A stretch of 64,000 nt of DNA from Talpa occidentalis (lineage: Eukaryota; Chordata; Mammalia; Eulipotyphla; Talpidae), in contig NW_023605083.1 in assembly GCF_014898055.3 (NCBI RefSeq), forward strand, positions 60,366,228 through 60,430,227, in the 5' to 3' direction. Shown in pieces: positions 12,523 to 24,889 of the stretch. Each line of letters begins with the position of its first letter. The stretch's first letter is position 1. The position numbers and the translations under genes are program-made. Below the pieces are notes generated by a model. The model had not been told where the DNA came from, made no database searches, and saw only the letters and a program-made list of their open reading frames with translations.

Positions 12523-12785
12523 TGGCCTCCCTGGTGGCACAGGCAGTAGAGCACCGTGCTGTGAAGCTGTCCGCAGCCTCTGCAGCATCGGTTCAATCCC
12601 AGCCAGCGGGAGAGGGTCCCACATGGCCGCGAACTCTCCTGTCTCGCCCGCTGCTCCCCTCAGCAGTGTATTTCATCAGTCTGCCTGTTCTGTTCCCCAC
12701 TCTGTCTCTGGTGAATCCTCTCACCCTCCCATGCATCTGGCCTGTACTCCAGCTCTTGTATAAATAATAAAAGAATAAAATAAAA
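12523..12785 (+). mobile_element. tRNA-derived SINE with TSD
   Basis: Full-length head, B-box 'ggttcaatccc', body and A-rich tail. Exact 14-bp TSD AAGAATTATGAACC at 12509-12522 and 12786-12799. An intermediate subfamily combining a 'gtcccacatggc' linker with a 'gtctctggtgaatcctc' body. The 108-123-codon frames crossing it are SINE-derived artefacts. Confidence 0.95.
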
Positions 12786-12799
12786 AAGAATTATGAACC

Positions 12800-13268
12800 A
12801 CTTCCTTGGTCTAAGCTTCCTATAACTAGTGGCTATTTGTTGTTGTTGTGTGTTGCTTAATTTTTAAAGACTAAAATGTTTCCAGATACATATTTGCAGT
12901 ATTGTTAGATCATTTAAAAAGAATTTGTATCCATTTGTCTTCTAGTAGCCCTCACTGGATAACCCCTTACAGACACAGGTAAAACCATATCTGCAAATAA
13001 ATTCTTATAGACCAATGGTCTTTCCCTTGCTACTTAGGGGTCTCCACAATGAATAAATGAGTGAATGAATCTCTATTGAAAGCAGACTTTATGCTAGCTT
13101 TAGATGAACTTGGAGCTAGCTTCTCTGAACACTATTTGTAACAATCAAAACTAAACAAAATACACAGGTCACATCTTAGACTTCTGTGGAGATTTTAAGG
13201 CATACCAGTGCCCAAGAGCATTTCCAGACCCATGGAAACAAAACTCCTAGGGGTAAGATTTAGGTATG
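12800..13268. other. Unassigned sequence before the LINE-1
   Basis: Nothing recognisable. Ends at the first copy of the L1 target-site duplication. Confidence 0.5.
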
Positions 13269-13279
13269 GTTATATTTTA
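13269..13279. repeat. LINE-1 target-site duplication, left copy
   Basis: GTTATATTTTA, identical to 19030-19040. Confidence 0.8.
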
Positions 13280-13486
13280 TTTATTTATTTTTATTTATTT
13301 TTTTAATTTTTGGTTTTTTAATTTTGTGTATTTTTTATATCATTTTTCATTTCTATACAATGTATGCATTTTCATCTTGGTTTTAGTCCCTGTACAATTC
13401 CCACCACCCTTGTTTTGATACTACTCCCCTCTCCCCCCACCCATGTAGTGCGTCTCTGGTTTATACTTGCTTGTTGATTTTGATTT

Positions 13487-16413
13487 TTACTTTATTATAA
13501 TTACTCTTTTTCCTGGTCCCTTATTTAGGTTTTCTAAATTCCTGCTATGAGTGAGATAATCCTGTATTTTACTTTTTCCTCTCTGGCTTATTTCACTGAG
13601 CATGATCCCTTCCAGCTCCATCCATGTTGCTGCAAACTGCATGAGTTTATCTTTTTTGATTGTTGAGTAATATTCCATTGTGTATATGTACCACATCTTC
13701 TTGATCCAGTCATCTATTTGGGGCATCTGGGTTGTTTCCATACTTATCTATTGTAAATAGCGGCCTTTTGAATTAATGTTTCTCTGTCCTTTGGGTAAAT
13801 ACCTAGGAGTGGAATTGCTGGATCATATGGAAGTTCTATGTTTAGTAGGTCCAGAAATCTCCACACAGCTCTCCATAGTGGTTGGACCAGTTTGCACTCC
13901 CACCAGCAGTGCTGGAGAGTTCCTTTTTCTCCACACCCTCGCCAACATTTGTTGTTGCTAGTTTTTTTTAATATGTGCCATTCTCACTGTTGTAAGATAG
14001 TATCTCATTGCAGTTTTGATTTGCATTTCCATGATTATCAGTGATGTTGAATGTTTTTTCATATGCCTATTGGTCATTTGCATTTCCTCTCTGGAGAAGT
14101 TTCTTTTGAGTTCTTCTGCCCATTTTTTGACTGGGTTATTTACTTTGCTTTTGTTGAGTCTCATCAGCTCTTTGTAGATTTTTGTGATGAGTCCTTTATC
14201 ATTAGTGTTGTGTGCAAAAATTTTCTCCCAATCAGTGGGTGTCTCTTTGTTTTGGTTACTGTCTCTTTTGCTGTACAGAAGCTCATAATTTCATGTAGTC
14301 CTATCTGTTAATCTTTTCATTCACTATCACTGCTTTGGGTAATGTGTCTTTAAAGATGTTACTGAGGTATATTTCATGTAGTGTTTTAACTATATTTCCT
14401 TCTATATATTTTATGGTTTCAGGTCCTATGTCTAGTTCTTTAATCCATTTTGAATTGGTTTTTGTGCATGGTGTGAGGTAGTAGTCAAGCTTCATTTTTT
14501 TGTATGTGGCAACCCAGTTTTCCCAGCACCATTTATTGAACAAATTTTCTTTGCTCCAGTGCATATTCTTTGCTCCTTTGTCAAAAATCAGTTGACCATA
14601 AATTTGTGGGTTTATTTCTGGATTTTCTATTTGGTTCCATTGGTCTGTGTGTCTGTTCTTGTTCCAATACCATGCAGTTTTGATTATTATGGCTTTGTAA
14701 TACAGTTTAGAGTCTGGGAGTGTGATACCCCCATTCCCTTCTTTTTTCTTTTTTCAGGAGAGCTTTGGCTATTCAGGGTTTTTGGTGGCTGCATATGAAT
14801 TTTATCAATATTTATTCTATTTCTTTGAAGAATGCCATTGAAATTTTTATCGGAATAGCATTAAACCTGTAAATTGCTTTTGGTAGGATGGCCATTTTGA
14901 TAATGCTAATTCTTCCAATCCATGAGCAGGGGATGTCTTTATGGATACATTTCTTTGTTTCTTTTTTTATTTCTTTTAACATTGTTTTATAGTATTCTTT
15001 GTATAGGTCCTTTGCCTCTTTTGTTAGGTTTATTCCCAAGTATTTGATTTTTTGTTTCAATAAGAAAAGGAATGGTTTTCTTGATTTCTTCTTCTTCATA
15101 TTTATTGTTTGTGTATAGGCAGGCTACTGATTTTTGCATGTTTATTATGTATCCTGCTACTTTACTAAACTGGTTGATTAGTTTGATTAGTTTTTCTGTG
15201 GAGTTTTTGGGGTTCTCTATGTATATTATCATATCATCTGTGAATAGTGATAGTTTTACTTCTTCCTTCCCTATTTGAATTTCTTGTATGCCTTTCTCTT
15301 GTCTTATTGCTCTGGCTAGGACTTCCAGTATTATATTGAAAAGCAGTGGTGAGAGTAGACATCCTTGTCTTGTTCCAGATCTTAATGGAAGTGATTTTAG
15401 CTTTTCACCATTTAGAATGATATTGGCTATGGGCTTGTCATATATGGCCTTTACGATGTTGAAATATGTTCCTTGTATCCCAAAAGTTTCAAGGGCCTTT
15501 ATCATAAATGGGTATTGCACTTTGTTAAAAGCTTTTTCAGCATCTATTAATATTATCATATGGTTTTTATATTCCTTTTTGTTGATGTGTTGGATTACAT
15601 TGATTGATTTTCGGATGCTGAACCATCCTTGCGTCCCTGGAATAAATCCTAGTGGTTGTGGTGAATAATCTTATGAATACATTGTTGGATTCTGTTAGCT
15701 GAAATTTTATTGAGGATTTTTGCATCAGTGTTCATTAGAGAGATTGGCCCATAGTTTTCTATTTTGTGTTGTCTTTGTTCAGTTTTGGTATTAGTGCAAT
15801 GTTGGGTTCATAGAACGTGTTTGGTATTATCCCTTCCTTCTCAATTTTTGAAAGAGTTTGTGTAGGATAGGCACTAGTTCGTTTCTGAATGTTTGGTAGA
15901 ATTCATTTGTAAATCCATCTGGTCCTGGGCTTTTGTTTTGGGGGAGGGTTTTGATTACCATTTCAATTTCATTGCTTGTAACTGGGCTGTTTTGGTGTTC
16001 TATTTCTTCTTTATCTAGCTTTGGGTGATCGTAAAGTTATGGAATTTGTCCATCTCTTCTAGATTGTTGAACTTGTTTGCATATAACTGTTTATAGTAGT
16101 TTCTGATTATTCTTTTGATTTCTGCTGTGTCTGTTGTGATTTCTCCTCTTTCATTTGTGATCCTATTTATTTGTGCTTTCTCCCATTTTTCCTTTGCGAG
16201 CCCAGCTAGGCTTTTGTCTATTTTATTTATTTTTCAAAGAACCAATTTTTGGTTTCATTGATTTTTTAATTTTTTTATTTTTTTTTAGTTTCATTTTCAT
16301 TTGTTTCTGCTTTGATTGTTATTATTTCCTTTTTTCTACTGATTTTAGGATTTTTTGGTTGTTCTTTTCTAGTTCTTTGAGATGTGAGATTAGGTTATTT
16401 CTTTGAGTTCTTG

Positions 16414-16446
<33 letters not shown>

Positions 16447-17624
16447 ATTTATACAAAAACTAGGGTACAGTCCAGATGTGCAGGAGGGTGAGAGGATTCA
16501 CCAGAGACAGAGTGGGGAACAGAACAGGCAGACTGATGAAATACACTGCTGAGGGGGGCAGCAGGCGAGACAGGGGAAGTCTGCAGCTCCATGTGGGCTT
16601 CTCCCTGGCCGGCCAGGATCAAACCCATGCAGCAGAGGCTGCAGACATCCTCACAGTGCAGTGCTCAACTGCCTGCACCACCAGGGAGGCCCTCTTTCTT
16701 GTTTCTTGATGTGAGTCTCTATTGCTATGTATTTTCCTCTGTTTACTGCTTTTGCTGTGTCCCATACATTTAGGAAATTGGTGTCCTCCTTGTTATTCAA
16801 CTCTAAGTAGTTTTAATTTCTTCTTTTATCTCCTTGTTAGTCCAGTGGTCTTCCTGTAGTGCGAGTTTCAATCTCCAGGAGGTAGGAAAGTTCCTTGCCT
16901 TCTTTTTATGGTTTATTTCTAGTTTGATGCCTTCATGGTCAGAGAAGATGGTTGGTATGATTTCAATCTTAGAGTATCTGTTGATGTTTTTCTCGTGTCC
17001 CAGTATGTGATCGGTCCTGGAGTATGATCCATGTGAGCGTGAGAGAAATGTGTACTCAGATTTTTTTGGGTGTAGTGTTCTATAGATGTCTGTTAAGCCC
17101 AAGAGGTCTAGATCCTTGTTTCGAGCTTTAGTGTCCTTACTTATTTTTTGTCTCATTGATCTATCCATTGTTGATAGTGGTGTGTTGAAGTCTCCTACTA
17201 CATATGTATTTTCTCTGATGTTTGTTTTCAGAGATGATAATAGTTGTCTGATGTATTTTGGTGCTCCTTCGTTAGGTGAGTATATGTTAATGAGTGTTAT
17301 GTCTTCTTGATATATTATCCCCTTGATCATAATGTAGTCACCACCTGGGTTTCTTTTTATCTTTTTGAGTTTGAAATCTGTTTTATCTGATATAAGTATA
17401 GGTGTTCTTGCTTTCTTTCTCGGTCCATTTGCTTATAGGATGGTTCTCCATCCTTTAACTTTCAGTCTATTTTTATCTTTTGTAGTTAGATGTGTTTCCT
17501 GGAGACAATAAAAGGTTGGGTTTTGTTTCTTAAGCCAGCCTGCGACTCTGTGTCTTTCTATTGAGGAGTTTAGTCCATTTACATTTACAGTTAATATTGA
17601 GATGTTAGCATCTGTATTTGCCAT
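13487..17624 (-). pseudogene. LINE-1 ORF2 pseudogene (endonuclease / reverse transcriptase)
   Basis: An intact ORF2p nicks target DNA and reverse-transcribes L1 RNA at the nick. Start: MANTDANISILTVNVNGLNS at 17624. Endonuclease landmarks survive: CLQETHL, GDFNTPL, SRTDHILGH (the family usually has SRIDHIL) and a later FSDHEG. RT landmarks are in the longest piece, 14987-15559: IDAEKAFNK in motif A (usually AFDK), [15 protein letters not shown] in motif B, and LFTDDM in motif C (family FADD; both Asp kept). The C-terminus, with MWYIYTMEYYSTIKK and a stop at 13487, is intact locally. Pieces shift frame repeatedly (for example between 17433 and 17330, and around 15000-15100), and a SINE splits it at 16417-16693. 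Net length without the SINE is close to 1,280 codons, matching L1 ORF2. Confidence 0.92.
16417..16693 (-). mobile_element. tRNA-derived SINE inside LINE-1 ORF2
   Basis: A T-run of roughly 26 bases, then the antisense SINE body and head ending '...accaccagggaggccc'. Flanking copies of TTCTTGTTT (16408-16416 and 16696-16704) suggest a TSD. It interrupts ORF2, so it is younger than the L1. The tail length suggests moderate age or recent slippage. Confidence 0.9.
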
Positions 17625-17673
17625 TTTGTTTGTCTTTTCTGTGGTTTTATTTTTTGCCTTGTTTCGTTCTTAT

Positions 17674-18708
17674 TCATCCCTCTGTTGGATCTGGTTTTAG
17701 GACACCTTGTAGTATTTTTTGGTGTGGGGGTTTAGTCGTAATGAAATTCTGGAGTTTCTGTTTGTCTGAGAAGGTCCTTATTCTTTCTTTGTAGAGGATG
17801 GAAAGCTTTGCAGGATAAAGTATTCTTGGTTGGCATTTGTTGTCCTGGAGTTTGTTGACTATGTCCCTCCACTCTCTCCTTGCCTGTAATGTTTCTTCGG
17901 AGAAATGTGATGTCAACCTGATTGGTTTTCCTTTGTATGCTATCTGTTTCTTCCCTCTTGTCAGCTTCATTATTTTTACCTTGTCTTGGATTCTTGGGAG
18001 CTTTACTATTACATGTCTTGCTGTATTTTTCTTTTCATCATGGAAGTCTGGTGTTCTTCTTGCTTCTTATATGTCTATTTTCAGCTTCTTCTTCATGTTT
18101 GGAAGTTCTCTTTGATTATTTCCTTGAATATTTTCTCTGTTCCTATGTCTCTCTGCTCTCCTTCTGGGATCCCTATAACTCTTATATTTCCTTTCCTCAT
18201 GGAGTCAGATAGTTCCTGAAGTCTTTCTTCATTCTTTTTCTGTTGTACTTCTCTGTCCTTTTCTGTACTGGTACTTCTCTATCCTTTTTCTGTTTTGGTT
18301 CTTTATATTTCTGTGTCTTCGAGAGTACTTAATTCATCCTTCCATTTCATCTATTCTGCTTTCATTTCTTTTCCCAGAGTTCTTCAGCTCCTCCATTAAT
18401 CCTTTGATCTCCTGCATTTCTTTTACTTCAATCTTTAAGGACTCAATTTCATTCTTCTGATTGTTGATTATTTTTCCCATATCATTTTTGACTTCTTTCA
18501 GTTTTTTAATCATGGCGATTTTAAATTCTCTATTGGGAAGGCTCAGAAGTTTTTCCAAGTCACTGTTGTTGCAGTCTTGTGGTTGATTTTCTTTTTGTGG
18601 TGTGTCCTTTCCCTGAGGACTTGCTTGGTTGTAGTTTTTCTTCTCCCTGCTGCTTGTGTTCTGATTTGTCCTATGCGCTGGGACACTGTCACTGGTACTG
18701 GCTGGCAT
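17674..18708 (-). pseudogene. LINE-1 ORF1 pseudogene (RNA-binding chaperone)
   Basis: An intact ORF1p coats L1 RNA as a coiled-coil trimer. The N-terminal piece (18334-18708, 124 codons from MPASTSDSVPAHR) has Lys/Glu-rich heptads such as IKKLKEVKNDMGKI and LKIEVKEMQE, the expected coiled coil. The C-terminal piece (17674-17970) has YKGKPIRLTSHFSEETLQAR and ILYPAKLSI, the conserved ORF1 C-terminal domain. The central RRM-type part (about 17971-18333) is out of frame or has stops. Total span of about 345 codons matches family length. ORF2 begins about 50 bp downstream, the usual bicistronic layout. Confidence 0.88.
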
Positions 18709-18743
18709 CTCTTTGGTGAACTCCTTCTGGGATGCTGGAAGCT

Positions 18744-19027
18744 CTGACAGTTTTGGTGAGGTCTGGATGTGAACCTGCCTGTCTTAAAGATCTGACGGTT
18801 TTGGTGAGGTCCAAACGTGAACCTCCCTGTCTCAAAGATGGCACATCTAGGAGACACTCTCCTGCACACATGGTGTGCCCCAGTGGTGGCTCGATCCCCC
18901 TCTGTGCTTTGTTTAGTGGCAGTGGGGTGGGGAGGGCGGCTCCTGCAGGGTTTCAGCTCACCTCTGATTGCAGGGACAGCCCTTTCTCAGTTCCGCACAG
19001 TTTTGGTGAGGTCAGGATGTGAACCTC
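18744..19027 (-). repeat. LINE-1 5'UTR 48-bp modules
   Basis: Two adjacent 48-bp units (18744-18791 and 18792-18839) share GTTTTGGTGAGGTC, GTGAACCT, CCTGTCT and AAAGAT. A third, partial unit (18997-19027) lies at the L1 5' extremity, separated from them by about 157 bp of unique 5'UTR. Because 48 is a multiple of three, a minus-strand frame through the modules shows a 16-residue repeat (GRFTFGPHQN / GRFTSRPHQN). Repeated 5'UTR modules in L1s can be promoter monomers; that function is inferred here. Confidence 0.8.
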
Positions 19028-19029
19028 TA

Positions 19030-19040
19030 GTTATATTTTA
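19030..19040. repeat. LINE-1 target-site duplication, right copy
   Basis: GTTATATTTTA, identical to 13269-13279; it marks the L1 5' end. Confidence 0.8.
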
Positions 19041-19829
19041 AATGCCCTATTTCAGGTGAGGCCAGTGACTGCTTTGACTGGGACCCACACCTCTGTGCTG
19101 AGGGGTTCTTTCACTTTCAGAAAAGCCTTGCTTTGGAGTCAGAAACACAGGTTGGGTTCCCATCACTTTTCTTCAATAATTTAAGGCAGTGGTTGAGTCT
19201 TTCTGAGTCTCAAGTCTTCATCTTCAAAGTGTGACTTACTACTTTTCATATAGAGTTTGTAAATAAATTAAATGATAGAAAATAAAAGAAGCAACTGAGA
19301 TAGTAACTTCTCTGTAAATTGGAATTATTGTTCCCATATTACATTTCTCTCACACAAGATCCAGGTAGGATATCTTCAGACAATCAATCAGGGCTATCCC
19401 CTGACAACTTGAGTCCTTGCTTCATCCAGGAGGACTATGAACAAACTCTGTTTTCACCAGGTCTCCAGAGCTTTTCCCAGCACAGGCCCACACCTTTCCT
19501 GGGAAGTTAGGCCCAAGCTTGGATGAAGTGTCCCCAGACTTACAGGAAAGCTCTCCCTCTTGCACTGTACCAGTGTAATTCCATAGCATGTTCAGCTGTG
19601 TCCTGGCCAGACCACCTTTGCACCGGGTGTTCATGAAGACTGCTCATCCATCCACCTCTGGTTCCAGCCTTCATGAAGTGACACTAGCTGGCATTTGCTG
19701 GAAGCCCCTCTGCAACACCATCTCTCCAAGAGCTTTCCAGGGATCATTGTTTGAATGCCTCTGCTACAGAATGAGTTCTGAGGAATAATTATGCAATAGT
19801 TCTCACTATTCTAATATCCTGTGGGCATC
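19041..19829. other. Unassigned sequence
   Basis: No element identified. It may belong to the LTR-like block that follows. Confidence 0.4.
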
Positions 19830-20690
19830 ATGCCTCTGGTGTTCTTCCACAGAACTGATGTGGAAAATTGCTTGAGATGCTATTCTTCAGCTCCCAATTC
19901 CAATGTGTGGGTTTTCACCTCTACACCAATCAACTCTCTGACACCTGCTGGGTGTCTGACAAATCAACTCAATTCTGACACTATCCACCTAATGACAGCA
20001 TCAGTTTCCACACATTAAGGCCTCAAACAAGACTTCTTTTCCCCCCAGACACACCCATCTCAGGGTTCAATCACAATGCCACCTGTCCTTCTGACTAACC
20101 AGCAATAAATTGGAGGTTCAAATGATTTCCTCCTTGGGTTCAATTAATTTTCTAAAGTGGCTTGCAGAACTAGATTACCAGTTATTATAAAAGGGTATAA
20201 CTGAGGAATAGCCAAATGGAAGAGATGCATAGGGCCATGTATGTGGGAAGGGGCACAGAGCTTTCCATGCCTTCTCCAGGGGCATCACTTTCCCTGGGCT
20301 ACACATGGTCACTAATCCAGAATCTTTCCAAACACTGTCCTTTAGAGATTTGAGGAGGCTTCCATAAAAACACAGGCAAGATTGATTAAACTATTGGGTA
20401 CTGGTGTTTGAATTCAAAGACAGAATCTTTCTTCCCCACTGAGGATCAAAGGGTAGAAGTAAAAATTCTAATTCTTGAATCATTTCCTAGAGGAGTCATA
20501 GGTTCCTCTAGCAACCAGTACTATTAGGTGACTTAAGGGCACTCTGGAAGTCACTTCATTAACATGATGAGAGACATGCTTATTGCTTTCTTCAATTAGG
20601 AAATTTCAAGGGTTTTAAGAGCTCTGTGCCAGAAACTGGAATAAAGACAAAATGTATATTTCTTATTACAAATCACTGCTGCACTTACAA
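19830..20690 (+). mobile_element. Probable solitary LTR of an ERVL-like element
   Basis: Phrases such as 'agccaaatggaagagatgca', 'tgtgggaaggggcacagagc', 'gcaagattgattaaactatt' and 'tttcaagggttttaagagctc' recall a mammalian LTR that I cannot name with certainty. No gag, pol or env frame is visible. Boundaries are approximate. Confidence 0.4.
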
Positions 20691-23600
20691 GTTTGTCCTT
20701 CACGGTGGCGCTTTATCTGGACTGAGCTCACATTCCATCAAGGAAAGGGAGTAAAAGCATTACCCCTCTCCCACTATTCAGGAAGACCACATGGTCCTGG
20801 GAGACTCCTAGGCTCTTCAACTCATTATGTGTTGTGAACAGTAATACACAGAAACCCTATTTAAATAAGATCAGGAGACTAGAAAGAGAGTGTCCACTCG
20901 TGTGTAAATTAGCAAAGAACATGACATAACATGCCTTGCATCTCAGGAGAAGTGATTCTGTTTCTCCACCCCAGCAGAACTGAGAGAGGGTCCTCCAGCA
21001 GCTAGGTGGTAGGTTGCTAGCCTTTGATTAAAGAAAGTGTCAATGGGCTCCACCATGAGACATGCATTTCCAACCTGCCTTTCCCTGTTATTTGCTCCTG
21101 AATAAACCCATTTTGTTGTTTGGAATAACTGATCATTTTTGTTTATACAACACTTTATAGTCCACAGCCACTTTCACAGTTCTAGCTTCTATGTTCTTCA
21201 CCAAAATGCCACTGGTGTTACAAGAAAGAGATTGCTGTTATTGGGGTAAGGAACAAACCGTGCACCCATGAAGGATGTCCTGAACATACTAAGAATGTCC
21301 TGATCTCATTGCCTCATGCCAATGAGATCTCAGAAGCTGGGGATTACAAATCCCAGTATGCCACAGGATTTCCTGAGTAGGGGAGCTACTGGGAACTAGG
21401 GGCAGAGCTGAGCAGCCAGGAGGACCTACATAATGCAAAAACCAGATGAGCCTGCCCTTTTACATCAGTGATCCTGACTTGGGCCCTAGTACATCTGGGA
21501 GGAAACACTTGAAAAGAAACACAGGGAGGAGAGACATGTAGAGGAACTTAGAAGAGATATTGGGAAGAGACAAAAGGCTTAGAGCCACATCAGGAGGTTG
21601 CTCCTGGCCCTTGCAGAGATAATAGCAGCCATTAGCTTGACCTCATGTTGGAATCTGTGTTATATTTTGAATTTTGAATTTTTCTGACCTTCTCAGTTCT
21701 CTGTAATTTGTTTAACCCTTTTTTTGTGGCTCTCCACCAGCAGGTACCTTAGAATTGTGGCAAGCTTTCAGGCCTCAGCAGCCCATCTTAAGGACAGCAT
21801 ATTTGGCTGGGCATTTGCCCTTGAGGGGATGGGTAATTTGGGAAATTTTATTAGGAATATCCTTTCTTCTCTTCTCTCTCTGCACACTTATTTCTTCCAG
21901 ACTAAAAGTATGCTTTCTTTGCCTTTGTGCACATGGATGACCAGATCCCTTTTAGGATCTAGGAACCCCTTAGCAGTTTGGGGTCCCTAGATACCCCTTG
22001 GTGGCATGGTAATATTATTAATAAACATGTGCCTGACCTGTTTGAGGACATGGATACTGGATTTTATGTATATACAAGCACGTGGATATGATGTTACTGT
22101 GACACTATTTCCCATGTTTCAGTTGAGACAGGAACTATACAGCTTAATCAACATGTATCATTACTGCTCTTGAGAAATGAAGTGTCAACCCAGCTGATGC
22201 AGTTGAAGACCAATAAAGGGGACTCCAATTCTCCTATACACAAATTTATAGTCATTGTCCGAGTTGTTCTAAATTTATTTGTTGACAAAACTTCCAGGAA
22301 ATTGATGAATATTGTTACTCTTTATCTGCATGACAAAAATAATTTCTTCTCTACAGTAATTTCTGCCCTGGCTGGGACTTAAGGCCAAAATTGTCACCCA
22401 TTTGGAGATGCCCCATGGCTTTCCTAGAAGGCACCTGTATTTGGTGTGGAATGGAACAAGGCCCCTTTCCTCAACCCCAGCTCTTTATGCCTGAATCCAC
22501 AGACTCCATTTCAATAATATCAAGGTGCAGGAATTTCTGGTCCTTGGAAAGTGCTCCACACTGGATTTCTGGGTCTTGGATAAACTACAAGAAAGGTCAT
22601 CCCCCTAGGGAACCCTGAACAGCTGCCTGATTAGTTGTTTGCTGACAGTCAGCAGATCCTTTCGAGGCACTGTTTGGATCTGAGAGACTCTCAGCTTTCC
22701 TGTGTTTGGATGTCACAGCCCACTTAGAAAGGCAAGCCCAAGGGATGTGAGAGTTGACAATTTCAGCCCCCTCTGAGATGATCCTCAAGGAGAGACTTGT
22801 GAGGGAGTTACTGATAAAGAAGACAGATGATGCACTGTGTGCCTCTCTACTCACCAATAAGTTCAAGCAATGCAAAAGAGCCAGAGCCAGATGCAAGAGG
22901 AAGAATAATACCAGGGCAAGATGTACTGCTAACTTTCCAGGTACCACCAGTCACCCCCAAAGTCAGATCATTACATCACATTGTTCCCAGAATCTGGAGG
23001 GCACAGTATCCTGTTTTCTCAAATACTGAGAGAGAGGGGTCAAAACAAAGCACAACAAAACAAGCCTCATAACTTTAGCTCCAAAAGCCACTAAGACATG
23101 GAACACTGAAATAACTCTAGTTTATACCCCTCGGCAAAAAGTGTGCTAGAAGATTCAGAAAATCCTTTATTGTTTCTAGAAATTGTGAAAGAATGAACAA
23201 TTTGTGCCTATTTCTAACTGTTTCCTACTCCACATTTAGAGGCATTCTCTGGGGACTTTTAAACTGCCAAATGCCAATCAGAATTCGACCTGGAACATTT
23301 TTTTTTTTCTCTTAATTTCAGGAAGAAGCAACAACCAATACAAAGGATCAAATCAAAATCTCAATTTTTTTTTAAACTGTCTGTTGGTAAAGGAGCCTTA
23401 ATGTAACACATTCTCATTATCTCTTCCCAGACTCAAGGCTGGGGTTTCTCTACCCGCTGCCTTATTAGGTTTGCTACAGGAGGATGGCAGAAGAGGGAGA
23501 AGTCTCACGAGTCTGCTTCTCTAGCTTCTGTGTGGCTCAAACACCGTGACCGAAGTGAGTATGTTCACAACCTCCATAGCCCTCTACAGATGCTGTTTAT

Positions 23601-24639
23601 TAGCAACAGACGTACAGTTTTCATGCAAAAATTGGCGTGTCTTCCCTGATGCTCCAGTCTGGATGACCTATACTAGGATTCTACAATGCTCTGATTTTTC
23701 CCCACCAGAGCCCTGTCCTCATCTCATTATCATTGATGCCCCATCCCTTCTCCAGGCCTCTTTAGAGAAAACAACTAAAGTTACTGATGGTTTGAATCAC
23801 AGGACCCATAGAGGATGGGCAGGAGCTGTGTTTGATAAAGATGGAATGAAGGAGTCATCAAAGGAAACAAATGAATGTAAAGAGACCCACCCCCCACCCC
23901 CCACTTCCCTGTTCAGGGTGTCAACAGGTCAGTCTGAGCTTCATCCTGGAGGCTTGTTCCCTCAGGCTGGTCAGTGGAGATTCAACAGCCATTGGAAAAA
24001 AAACTCACACCACTGCTCTTCACTGGAGAAGGCCCTCCCACACCCACATCTCTGGGAAAGGGACCCCGTTCCTGCCAGTTTCCTCACACACACACGCACA
24101 GCACAGAGGAGGGTGGCCTTCCAGTTACCACTTGTGCTCTGTCAGTGGGCTCGGATCCAGCAGGTGAGCAGGTGTCAGTAAGACACCTGTGATGGAGGAC
24201 AATGTTGGTATTGATTTAGGGTTGTGGGGTTCTGGAGCCAGCTCCTATTGGAGAGAAGAGGGAGAGGGAAGGTGGGAGTAATGAAGGGAGGGAGGGAGGA
24301 AGCATGAGGAGGAGGAAGAAAGAAATGATAAATTCCTTGGAATTTGCTAGCCAGCTGATGTGATGCTGATAGCTTCACACTGGCTATGGTTGGTAATATT
24401 TACACCATGGAAACTGGTGAAAGCTACAACAGAAACCTTTCCGCCCCCCCCTCCAGAGAGCAGGTTAATTATTTACCAATATGCTCTTGACTTAAGTGTG
24501 CATTTAAGTTCGGGGCCCATTCTTTGCTGGTGCTTTGCATTATATTCTCTTCGGTCTTCCCAAGGTGCTTCTGAATTCTCTCCCTCTCACTCTGGGCGCA
24601 CTTCTAGAGGACCCCTAGTCTGACGTTCAAGGAAGTCAG
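20691..24639. other. Largely unassigned sequence
   Basis: No clear repeat or exon. 'ctcctgaataaaccca' near 21100 resembles an LTR polyadenylation region, but nothing else supports it. The 211-codon plus frame at 23546-24181 has no recognisable domain. 24260-24325 is a purine-rich (GGGA/GGAGGA) tract. Confidence 0.4.
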
Positions 24640-24800
24640 AGCAACCAACAGTTTATTTCGACAGAGCCTTTATATTGTTCGAAGTGCTGTCACACACGTT
24701 CCTTCAGTTGGACCTGTGCCACAGCCCTGAGAGAGGCAGAGTTTGTACTCTTATTCCCAATTTGCAGATAGGAAAACTGCTGTTCAGAGTGACTTCCTGG
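24640..24800 (-). repeat. MIR SINE fragment, antisense
   Basis: 'cacagccctgagagaggcag', 'tcccaatttgcagatagg' and 'aaaactgctgttcagagtgac' follow the antisense MIR core, diverged. Confidence 0.5.
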
Positions 24801-24889
24801 GGACTATGGGGCAAGGTAAGGAATAGGAACTGGGACTATCCCCCACCCCTTTGCTGCCTCTGAAAGTCACTAGACAAAGCAGCCACTAT

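Larger units (their letters stand above)
13280..19029 (-). mobile_element. Full-length LINE-1, inactive
   Basis: A complete L1 in antisense: T-rich complement of the A-tail (13280-13340), 3'UTR, ORF2 (13487-17624), short spacer, ORF1 (17674-18708) and a 320-bp 5'UTR with 48-bp modules. An 11-bp TSD, GTTATATTTTA, lies at 13269-13279 and 19030-19040, so the insertion reached the RNA 5' end. Length without the inserted SINE is about 5.46 kb. Both ORFs are broken by frameshifts and stops, so it cannot be autonomous. A SINE at 16417-16693 inserted after it. Related 3' ends at 48240-48474 and 50157-50452 belong to the same or a sister family. Confidence 0.92.

Noticed and set aside
13776..18219. 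Plus-strand open frames across the L1 (60-126 codons, Phe/Leu/Ser-rich)
   Set aside because: These are antisense shadows of A-rich L1 coding sequence.
19830..20690. Complete endogenous retrovirus
   Set aside because: Only LTR-like wording is present. No gag, pol or env frame and no paired LTR is seen.
21090..21110. AATAAA as a host gene polyadenylation signal
   Set aside because: No upstream exon; single AATAAA words are expected by chance and also end LTRs.
23546..24181. 211-codon plus-strand open frame
   Set aside because: No recognisable domain or repeat-free family match, and overlapping frames of 72-98 codons are equally open. Consistent with chance.
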